Assembly: GCF_018403185.1 (NCBI RefSeq)
Contig: NZ_BOSE01000009.1
Location: 1-64,000, forward strand
Direction: 5' to 3'
DNA: 64,000 nt
From: Paenibacillus montaniterrae
GTDB taxonomy: Bacteria > Bacillota > Bacilli > Paenibacillales > Paenibacillaceae
Shown: positions 41,759 to 49,604 of the stretch, piece after piece
Position numbering within the stretch: the first letter of the stretch is position 1
Layout of the letters: each line of letters opens with the position of its first letter
Made by a program: the position numbers and the translations under genes
Notes under the pieces: model-generated
The model's database searches: none
Told to the model about the DNA's origin: nothing
The model's input: the letters and a program-made list of their open reading frames with translations, nothing else

Positions 41759-42649
41759 GTGAGCAGCATTGTTGCGACAATAAAAAAAGCATATGTATCT
41801 AGACAATTCAAGCGTAGAAACAGAAGTATTATAGGCGATCTGTCGCTGACGGTTCTTTTAGGATTATTTGGTTTATTCAGCGTATGGCCATTAATTTTCA
41901 TCATTAACAATGCGTTTAAGCCATTGAATGAAATCTTTATTTTTCCACCGAAATTATTCGTTATGAGTCCAACGCTGACGAATTTCCAGGATTTATTTAT
42001 CGTGATCGGAAATTCGTGGGTGCCAATGACGAGATATATTTTCAATACAGTTTTTATTACAGCGATTGGTACGCTGGGGTCGGTTATTATTGGCTCGATG
42101 GCAGCCTTCCCGCTAGCGAAGTATGTATTTCCAGGCTCAAAAACAATGTCAAAGCTGATCGTATATTCCTTGATGTTTAACGGTACAGTAACGGCATTGC
42201 CGAACTATATCATTATGTCAAAGCTGCATATGATTGACACGTATTGGGCGTTATTGCTGCCTTCTATTGGCGGAACGCTAGGATTATTTTTAATGATGAA
42301 CTTTATGGTCCAGGTTCCAGATGCATTAATTGAAGCGGCCAAGATTGATGGTGCCAAGGAGCTCACTATTTTTTGGCGGATTATGATGCCATTATCTCGC
42401 TCGGCCTGGATTACGTTAATTATTTTATCGTTCCAATCGTTATGGGGAACGACAGGTGGAGGCGTAATCTTTACGGAGAAGCTGAAGCCAGTCAGTTATG
42501 CGTTATCACAGATCGTTAATGCAGGGATCGCGAGAACGGGGGTTGCTTCTGCTGTTACATTAATCATGCTTGTTGTACCTGTTGTCGTATTTATTATCTC
42601 GCAAAGTAATGTAATCTCAACGATGGCTACTTCCGGGATTAAAGAATAA
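41759..42649 (+). CDS. Sugar ABC permease (MalG-type), first pair
   Basis: A 296-residue permease with six helices, docking loop EAAKIDGAKELTIFWRIMMPLSRS and the typical end NVISTMATSGIKE. The start is set at GTG 41759 with AGGTG six bases upstream; GTG 41750, overlapping the previous stop, is also possible. Confidence 0.92.
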   Translation: MSSIVATIKKAYVSRQFKRRNRSIIGDLSLTVLLGLFGLFSVWPLIFIINNAFKPLNEIFIFPPKLFVMSPTLTNFQDLFIVIGNSWVPMTRYIFNTVFITAIGTLGSVIIGSMAAFPLAKYVFPGSKTMSKLIVYSLMFNGTVTALPNYIIMSKLHMIDTYWALLLPSIGGTLGLFLMMNFMVQVPDALIEAAKIDGAKELTIFWRIMMPLSRSAWITLIILSFQSLWGTTGGGVIFTEKLKPVSYALSQIVNAGIARTGVASAVTLIMLVVPVVVFIISQSNVISTMATSGIKE

Positions 42650-42707
42650 GCGAGATACCGATAACCATCAGCAGGTCAATAACATATGGAAAGGAAGTTT
42701 AGCAGCG

Positions 42708-44162
42708 ATGAAGAAAAAGAGGGTTTTATTATTCGTTTTAGTATTATGTATGCTTCTTCCCTCCACTCCAGTGTTCGCTGAACATACGCAGGAATCGAAC
42801 TATATTTATGATTATTGGGGCGATACCCCGAAAAGCTTGCCCGCCTTTGAATGGATGGATACGATCGATCAGGATCAAATGGGGCAGATTAAGATGGGAA
42901 GCATCGACGATGTTTTTGTAAGTAAGGATCAACGTATTTTTCTTGTCGATACATTGGAAAGCAGAGTCAATGTGCTCGATGCTAATCTGCAGCTATTGCA
43001 ATCCATTAAACTGATTCGCGACGAAAACAATAAAATCATCGTTGATGCCGCCAATAAACAGCTTATGCTCGATAAACCAGAAGGGGTTTTCTATCATGAC
43101 TACAGCAATGAGCTGTATATTGCCGATACGGGAGCACAGCGAATTGTCGTATTAGATGGGTTGACGTATCAGTTTAAGCGCATCATTGAAAAGCCCGAAA
43201 ACATGGTTGGAGCTACGCTTTTCAAGCCTTCCAAAATTGTCGTGGATAAGGATGGGAAAATTAGCGTCGTCGTCCAGGGCAGCTACGAAGGGATTATTGA
43301 GATTCATAACAACGGGATGTTTTCAAGATATTTTGGCTTAAATAAGCCACGAGTGAATGTTATTGATCATTTTTGGAAAACGATCGCGACAAGTGAGCAA
43401 AAGGAAAAAATGGAGAAGGTGTTTGCCCCTGCTTTCAACAACGTAACGATTGATTCTGAGGGTATGATTTATGCAACGACATTTGACTCCTCGGCTCAAG
43501 ATAAGGTGTTCCGTTTTAATTCCAAGGGAGAGAATGTCCTGATGGAAAATGGATATTTTTCGGTTGTTGGTGACGTGAACTACATGTCAATGGATGATCG
43601 CAGCCAATTTGTTGATATTGCTGTTTCAGACTATGGCGTATATGCCCTGCTGGACAAAACGAAGGGCAGAGTGTTCCTTTACAACTTTCAAGGTGATCTA
43701 TTGAATATTTTTGGCTCGATCGGATATAAGAAGGGGGATGTAAGGGAGCCTACCTCGATAACTTGGTTTGGCGACAATTTAATCATTACCGATAAACAGT
43801 TTGCCATCGCACACGTTTATCAGCCAACTGAGTTTGGCGAAGCAGCATTGTATGCAGAGAAGCAGTATTACTATGGACAATGGGAGGAAGCGGGAGAAAG
43901 CTACGGTAAAACGATCGAGCTGAACGCTAACTATGATATTGCTTATACAGGAGTAGGTAGAAACTATCTTATGCAGGATGAATATGAAAAGGCGATGTAT
44001 TATTCCGAGCTGGGCAACGCGCGTCATTATTTCTCAAAAGCATTTGCGGGATATCGCAATATTTTCATTCAAAATAACTTCATTTGGCTTGTTATACCGT
44101 TTCTACTCTTTGTTGGTTACTTAGTTTATTCGGAATACAGATATAACAGGAAGAACGGTTAA
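42708..44162 (+). CDS. Anchored NHL-repeat beta-propeller protein with TPR
   Basis: A 484-residue surface protein. Signal peptide (1-24), an NHL-type propeller (about 40-385; repeated units such as LDKPEGVFYHDYSNELYIADTGAQRIVVLDG and EPTSITWFGDNLIITDKQFAIAHVY), a short TPR segment (about 388-450; AEKQYYYGQWEEAGESYGKTIELNANYDIAYTGVGR), then one transmembrane helix (IWLVIPFLLFVGYLVY) and a tiny basic cytoplasmic tail. The topology puts propeller and TPR outside. Its place between a permease pair and a Yip1 protein suggests a scaffold or ligand receptor for the transport machinery (inference). The family role is not established. Confidence 0.8.
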   Translation: MKKKRVLLFVLVLCMLLPSTPVFAEHTQESNYIYDYWGDTPKSLPAFEWMDTIDQDQMGQIKMGSIDDVFVSKDQRIFLVDTLESRVNVLDANLQLLQSIKLIRDENNKIIVDAANKQLMLDKPEGVFYHDYSNELYIADTGAQRIVVLDGLTYQFKRIIEKPENMVGATLFKPSKIVVDKDGKISVVVQGSYEGIIEIHNNGMFSRYFGLNKPRVNVIDHFWKTIATSEQKEKMEKVFAPAFNNVTIDSEGMIYATTFDSSAQDKVFRFNSKGENVLMENGYFSVVGDVNYMSMDDRSQFVDIAVSDYGVYALLDKTKGRVFLYNFQGDLLNIFGSIGYKKGDVREPTSITWFGDNLIITDKQFAIAHVYQPTEFGEAALYAEKQYYYGQWEEAGESYGKTIELNANYDIAYTGVGRNYLMQDEYEKAMYYSELGNARHYFSKAFAGYRNIFIQNNFIWLVIPFLLFVGYLVYSEYRYNRKNG

Positions 44163-44214
44163 GCGCAGTTCAATAATCGATTAAATCCGTTTAGAAAGGG
44201 TATGATCTGTATTT

Positions 44215-44838
44215 ATGTCTATTATTGAAGATGGAAAGTTTATGTTTCATGTGCTGTTACATCCATTTGATGGATTTTATCATGTAATCAATCATCGGAA
44301 GAAAACCTATTTCCTTCCAACCTTGATTCTGTTATTGGTCGGAATCGTTGGCGTTTTATCCTATCAATACACAGGCTTTATCTTAAATACTTTTCCGGTT
44401 CACTATATTAACAGTGTAACGATTTTCATAACAACATTATTCCCGATTGTGCTGTTCCTCATTAGTAATTGGAGCATTACAACGCTGTTTGATGGTAACG
44501 GTTCAATTGGCGATATATTCATCGTGATGAGCTATGCCTTAGTGCCGAAGCTGCTTTTTGATATCTCAGGCATTCTCTTAAGTAATGTTGTAACGATGGA
44601 AGAGGCGCCATTGTTAAATGCGTTTACGATGATTGGCACCGTATGGTTTTGCTTCCTGCTGTTCTGCGGGCTCTGTGTTGTGCATGAGTATACGGCATTA
44701 ACGAATGTGCTTACGCTCATTGCCACCTTTATAGCAGCAATCATTATTATTTTCCTGGCAATGCTGTACTTTACGTTAATCGGTAAAGTTATTGGCTTCG
44801 CATATTCCGCATTTAGTGAAATGACAAAAAGGTGGTGA
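44215..44838 (+). CDS. Yip1-family integral membrane protein
   Basis: A 207-residue protein with five predicted transmembrane helices after a short cytoplasmic N-terminus with HPFDGFYHV, the pattern of bacterial Yip1-domain proteins. Function is unknown. GAAAGG lies upstream and the stop is seven bases from the next start, so it is tightly coupled with the DUF5696 gene. Confidence 0.8.
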   Translation: MSIIEDGKFMFHVLLHPFDGFYHVINHRKKTYFLPTLILLLVGIVGVLSYQYTGFILNTFPVHYINSVTIFITTLFPIVLFLISNWSITTLFDGNGSIGDIFIVMSYALVPKLLFDISGILLSNVVTMEEAPLLNAFTMIGTVWFCFLLFCGLCVVHEYTALTNVLTLIATFIAAIIIIFLAMLYFTLIGKVIGFAYSAFSEMTKRW

Positions 44839-44844
44839 CGCAAT

Positions 44845-47460
44845 GTGATTAGAAATCTAAGTGAAACAGCAATCAACCGCATGAAAAATGCGGGAGTAAA
44901 AGAAATGATCATTGCGGTGATTTTACTTGCAGTCTTAATTTCACTATTTTTTATTCCTTCACAAATTCAATCTCTAGGCATTAAGCGTCAAGCCTTGCCA
45001 GAATACGTTAAGGATGGAAAAGCTGAAGCGATCGCTGAACTTGATCAGCAGGCGGGTAATATAAAATTAGCCAGCAATGAAGGTAAGGATCTGTACATTA
45101 ATACGGAAACCTTGAATATCAAAGTTGTAGACACACAAACTCGTACAGAGTGGAGCAGCTTATCGCTGGATAAAGATAGTAGTGTAGTCGATAAGTCACC
45201 AGTTATTATTAAGTATTTAGGTAAAGACGGTGCGTTGTATGAATGGGATGCGTACACGTATGCGATCCAAAATAAACGCTACAAGCTCAATCAAATTGAT
45301 AACGGTGTTCAAATCGTATTTGACTTTTTTGAAACTGAATCGTATCGCTTGAATGAATACGTACCACAAAAGATTTTAGCTGCCAATTATGAAGCTCATT
45401 TTATCGATAAAATTGAGGAGAAGCTGGCTGCAGGTGCGATTACAGAGGCTCAAGCTTTGAAGTTCAAGGATGCTTTAACGTTAACGTATCAATATGATAA
45501 GGCTAACGATCTGTACTATTACAGATTTGCGGGATTGCCGCCATTATCACTTGTTCGTGACTTAATTGCGATGACGAAGGCTATTGAATATACAACGGAC
45601 ATGTTAATAGAAGAAAGCTCTATTCATGGACTCGCTGTTAAAATTACTCAACCAGCCAACTTTATCGTTACGATGGAAGTAACGCTAGACAAGGGTGATC
45701 TAGTCGTTAAGGTTCCGACCTATGAGATTGCAAACAGTAATGACTTCTACACGATGCAAAACATATCGGTGTTTCCTTCGTTCGGTATGGCGGCAGCCAA
45801 AAATGTGGCAGACGGCTATATTTTTGTTCCGGATGGAACGGGCGCTTTATTCAAAATGAATACCTTTAATGGTAAATTTCCGGAGTATGAGCGACCGATC
45901 TACAACAACACCTATTATGACAAGCTGTATGAGATGTCTGAATTCCCTGAAAATCTGATGATGCCGGTGTTTGGCTTGTATTATACCGATCAAAAAGGCA
46001 AAAGCAGCGGTCTTCTCGGCATTGTTGAAAAGGGAGCAGAGCTAGGTAAAATCAAGGTTCAGCTTGGGGTGGAGGATACGTCCCTTGGTGGAACACCTAA
46101 TAATAAGGTGTTCAGCAGCTTTGATGCGATGCAGTTCTCTCGCGTGAAGGTTTTCGGGCCATACAGTGAGGAGGAAGCACGTTTTACAGCTTCGACGGGT
46201 GTAATGGATGTTGATTACACGGTTCGTTATAAGCTGTTTGCTGGCAAGGTAACTCATTTTGAACTTGCGAAGGCATATCAGACCTATTTAGTTGATCAAA
46301 ACGGGCTGCAGTTATCCTATGACAATCGTCCGAAATTGTTCTTGGATGTCGTTGGCGGGCTTACTTTAGAGAAGCGTTTCCTTGGGATTCCTTATCATAA
46401 ATCACAATCTATGACGAGCTATAGTCAGCTGCTAAGCATCCTGCAGGATTTGGATGGAATTCCGACGGTTATCAATTACCAAGGCGTGTTTAACGATGGA
46501 TTGCATAATTCAATTGGAAACAAAGCCGAGCTAGTAAAAGCCAATGGCAATAAGGAAGAGCTGGAGCAGCTAATGAACTATGCTGCCAGCAATGATCATG
46601 AGCTGTTCTTCAACATTGACTTAATGCGTGTATATAAGGATGATGACGGGTTTAAACCGAAGCGTAATGCAGTATATGGCTTTGACAATAAGCCGCAGGC
46701 CATTCATCAATATAATCTAGCCTTGGGCATATTCGATACGTATACGACCAAGCAGTATTTGTTACATCCGCTCAACTTAAGCAATACGGTTGATCGATTT
46801 ATCAAAGACTCTAGCGAGTTTAACAATGTTTTCGTTAATGATTTGGGCTCATCATACTATGCGAGCTATAACGATAAGGAGATCGTTAGCCCGATTATTT
46901 CAAATTCGATTGTACATGAGAACTTGCAAAAGCTGACTCAAAGTAAAACAGTCGCTCTTGATAATCCGAATAGCGATAAGCTAGCTTACGCGAAATACGC
47001 TGCCAACATCTCTCGTGAAAGCAGCGATTACGGAACGATGTATATGTCAGTCCCATTTAGACAGCTCGTTATGAACGGATTAACCCAATATACGACGCTA
47101 AATGTGAATCTGTCGGCTGACCGTAGCGACTATTTTATTCTACAAGCGCTTGAGCTAGGAAGTATTCCGAAGTTTACGATTACTGCAGAAAATGTTGATA
47201 TTCTGAAGTATTCCGAATTCAGGCATTTATTTGCAACGGAATATCGTGCGATGGAGCAGCGAATAAAGGAACTGTATGAGGAGTATAGCGCAGGAATGGC
47301 CAAGATTGGCTCCGGGGAAATTGTGAACCATCGTATAGTAGATGAAAATGTGTTTGAAACAAGCTATGCGTCAGGCGTCAAGGTTATCGTTAACTATAAT
47401 AAGTTCGCAGTGACCGTTGAAGGACAACAGCTCGATGCGCTTGGTTACATCATTCAATAG
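44845..47460 (+). CDS. Membrane-anchored DUF5696 protein
   Basis: An 871-residue protein. One N-terminal helix (MIIAVILLAVLISLFFIPSQI, about 20-40) anchors a large extracellular part. A beta-rich region (about 50-380) is followed by segments that read like a TIM-barrel (about 480-780; KLFLDVVGGLTLEKRF, GIPTVINYQGVFNDG, HELFFNIDLMRVY, NVFVNDLGSSYYAS) and a small C-terminal beta domain (about 815-871). This is the layout of clan-D-like retaining glycosidases, but I cannot assign catalytic residues with confidence. I recognise the family as DUF5696 from recalled Paenibacillus loci. It starts at GTG 44845 after AAAGGTGG. Its role is probably glycan processing at the transporter. Confidence 0.78.
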   Translation: MIRNLSETAINRMKNAGVKEMIIAVILLAVLISLFFIPSQIQSLGIKRQALPEYVKDGKAEAIAELDQQAGNIKLASNEGKDLYINTETLNIKVVDTQTRTEWSSLSLDKDSSVVDKSPVIIKYLGKDGALYEWDAYTYAIQNKRYKLNQIDNGVQIVFDFFETESYRLNEYVPQKILAANYEAHFIDKIEEKLAAGAITEAQALKFKDALTLTYQYDKANDLYYYRFAGLPPLSLVRDLIAMTKAIEYTTDMLIEESSIHGLAVKITQPANFIVTMEVTLDKGDLVVKVPTYEIANSNDFYTMQNISVFPSFGMAAAKNVADGYIFVPDGTGALFKMNTFNGKFPEYERPIYNNTYYDKLYEMSEFPENLMMPVFGLYYTDQKGKSSGLLGIVEKGAELGKIKVQLGVEDTSLGGTPNNKVFSSFDAMQFSRVKVFGPYSEEEARFTASTGVMDVDYTVRYKLFAGKVTHFELAKAYQTYLVDQNGLQLSYDNRPKLFLDVVGGLTLEKRFLGIPYHKSQSMTSYSQLLSILQDLDGIPTVINYQGVFNDGLHNSIGNKAELVKANGNKEELEQLMNYAASNDHELFFNIDLMRVYKDDDGFKPKRNAVYGFDNKPQAIHQYNLALGIFDTYTTKQYLLHPLNLSNTVDRFIKDSSEFNNVFVNDLGSSYYASYNDKEIVSPIISNSIVHENLQKLTQSKTVALDNPNSDKLAYAKYAANISRESSDYGTMYMSVPFRQLVMNGLTQYTTLNVNLSADRSDYFILQALELGSIPKFTITAENVDILKYSEFRHLFATEYRAMEQRIKELYEEYSAGMAKIGSGEIVNHRIVDENVFETSYASGVKVIVNYNKFAVTVEGQQLDALGYIIQ

Positions 47461-47556
47461 TAAGGCAATACGCATAGAGTATGCTTCCGAAGCAGCGTAT
47501 TGCTGCCAAGAAGTATATCTCTAATAGAAAGGCAATACGCTTGAGGAGGTTGGGTA

Positions 47557-48486
47557 ATGGAAGATACCGCACATAAGGGCAGAAGATTTCAGATCTCGCA
47601 TATGAATATGCGAAAGATTCACGGTATCATCTTTGTGCTTCCTTGGTTGCTTGGATTTATTTTATTTTTTGTAAATCCGTTAATTAGCACCATTAAGTAT
47701 TCATTCCATAAGGTTGGCGTTGCCGATTCCGGAGGGATGAGCCTTGAATATGTCGGCTTACAGAACTTCATTGATTTGTTCACAACGGAAGTGTCGAGCC
47801 AAAGTACGCAGTTTCTACGTATATTTACGGATGAGAATGTAGATATTTTCATCAATACTCCCGTAATCGTTATTTTCAGTTTGTTCTGTGCGATTCTTGT
47901 AAACGCTAATTTTAAGGGCCGTGGGCTCGCTCGAGTCATCTTTTTCCTGCCAATCGTACTAGGATTAAAGGTGGTTGTCGATTTAACGCTAGTGACAACA
48001 GGTGGCGATGTGGCAAACGCCTCTATTTCACAAACGTTTGATAACGGGTTTATATTAGATTTTTTAAGAGAATATACCTTCTTGCCTCGTGACATTACCA
48101 GGTTTATTTCGGAGTTAATTAATGGCGTATTTATGCTAATCTCACAGACAGGCGTGCAGACCCTTATTTTCTTGGCTGGTCTGCAATCAATCAACCATTC
48201 GCTTTATGAGGTAGCAAAAATTGAAGGCGCGAACGGCTACGAGGTATTTTGGAAAATCACATTGCCACTGCTTGCTAATATTACGTTGTTTGCCATGATT
48301 TATACGTTCGTTGATATGTTCCTTAAATCATCGATTTCGACGGAAATCTATTATTTCGCATTCAACAAAAATAGTATTGGTACGGGCTCAGCGCTTTCCG
48401 TTGTCTATTTATTGAATGTACTTATCGATTTATTGATTTTGATGCTAGTTATTAACAGGGTGGTGAAGCCGTATGACTCAAACTAA
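47557..48486 (+). CDS. Sugar ABC permease (MalF-type), second pair
   Basis: A 309-residue permease with six predicted helices, opening around GIIFVLPWLLGFILFFVNPLIS, with docking loop EVAKIEGANGYEVFWKITLPLLAN. A longer-than-usual extracellular loop (about 65-115 and 140-190) separates the early helices. GAGGAGG precedes the ATG. It has no dedicated binding protein next to it, so it may share one of the two upstream. Confidence 0.9.
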   Translation: MEDTAHKGRRFQISHMNMRKIHGIIFVLPWLLGFILFFVNPLISTIKYSFHKVGVADSGGMSLEYVGLQNFIDLFTTEVSSQSTQFLRIFTDENVDIFINTPVIVIFSLFCAILVNANFKGRGLARVIFFLPIVLGLKVVVDLTLVTTGGDVANASISQTFDNGFILDFLREYTFLPRDITRFISELINGVFMLISQTGVQTLIFLAGLQSINHSLYEVAKIEGANGYEVFWKITLPLLANITLFAMIYTFVDMFLKSSISTEIYYFAFNKNSIGTGSALSVVYLLNVLIDLLILMLVINRVVKPYDSN

Positions 48487-49468
48487 AACATCAACAAAAA
48501 AGCAATTAAACCTGTATAGCGTAAAAGAGAGCTTTAAAAAAATTGTTTTCTGGTATGCGTTCATATCGTTGATTGTCGGCCTTGGCTTTGCTATTCTGTA
48601 TCCGCTAATTAAGATGATTCCGACTGTATTTAATAATCTGGAGGATCTAGGAAATCCCGATGTTGTCTGGGTTCCTATGGAGTTTTCAATTGTCAGCTTT
48701 GAAGCAGCCATACGGCTTGTATTTGGCAATGGAATGCCGATGGTACAATCTATAATATACGCAGCTGCGATTGCGACCATCCAAATCTTTGTATGCGCAC
48801 TCGCAGGATATACGCTTGGCAGAGTAAATTTTTGGGGAAGAAACATTGTGATGTTTTTAGTTATTCTTACATTCGTAGTACCGCCTCAGTCCTTGTTAAT
48901 ATCACAATATTTGAGCTTCAAAAACTTTGATATTCTTGGCATTTTTACGGCGATCAGCGGTAGTACGATTGATTTGATTAATAAACCGATTACGTTATTT
49001 TTATTGGCGATCTTCGGCTTTGGCGTTAAGCAGAGCATGTTCGTATTTATTTTCAGGCAATTTTTCAAAGGACTGCCTAAGGAGCTAGAGGAAGCATCCT
49101 TAATTGATGGCTGCGGCTTCTATCGCACCTATTTTCGCATCTGTTTGCCCAATGCAATACCAGCCATTATGACCGTCGGGATTTTATCCTTTGTTTGGAA
49201 TTATGGGGACACCTATTATACAGGGTTTTTCCATCCAGATGGACCATACTTGAGCATTAAGCTGGCGCAAACTTTTTCAGCAGCCAATGTGAACAATATT
49301 TTATATGCTGTTCAAACCTGGTATAACGTTCCTGGGGCCAATGTGTTTGCGTTTGATGCCGTGAAGCAAGCGGCAGCGTTCATTTATTTGTTGCCGTTGT
49401 TAATTATTTATTTCGCTGTACAAAAGAAGCTCGTACAAAACTTCGAGCAGTCAGGAATTGTTGGATAA
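48473..49468 (+). CDS. Sugar ABC permease (MalG-type), second pair
   Basis: A 331-residue permease overlapping the preceding gene by 14 bp. Six helices, docking loop EEASLIDGCGFYRTYFRICLPNAIP and the usual end QKKLVQNFEQSGIVG. It has extra extracellular residues around PDGPYLSIKLAQTFSAANVNN. It closes the transporter operon before a strong terminator. Confidence 0.9.
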   Translation: MTQTKTSTKKQLNLYSVKESFKKIVFWYAFISLIVGLGFAILYPLIKMIPTVFNNLEDLGNPDVVWVPMEFSIVSFEAAIRLVFGNGMPMVQSIIYAAAIATIQIFVCALAGYTLGRVNFWGRNIVMFLVILTFVVPPQSLLISQYLSFKNFDILGIFTAISGSTIDLINKPITLFLLAIFGFGVKQSMFVFIFRQFFKGLPKELEEASLIDGCGFYRTYFRICLPNAIPAIMTVGILSFVWNYGDTYYTGFFHPDGPYLSIKLAQTFSAANVNNILYAVQTWYNVPGANVFAFDAVKQAAAFIYLLPLLIIYFAVQKKLVQNFEQSGIVG

Positions 49469-49493
49469 TCTTAAGGATTGCACGATTAATGTC

Positions 49494-49543
49494 AATAAAT
49501 CCGAACGGTCTGTGTAACGACAGTGAAGTTCGGATTTATTTTA
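49494..49543 (+). terminator. Terminator of the twin-transporter operon
   Basis: AATAAATCCGAAC (49494-49506) pairs perfectly with GTTCGGATTTATT (49528-49540), with an inner CTGT/ACAG stem and a TTTT end. Confidence 0.9.
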
Positions 49544-49604
49544 AATCGTTATTTTGTAGATAGATTTCAAGTAGAAATACGATCAAGGATAGGTGGAATG
49601 AGCG

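Noticed and set aside
47619..48194. 191-codon frame opposite a permease gene
   Set aside because: Shadow of a membrane-protein gene; no start signals.
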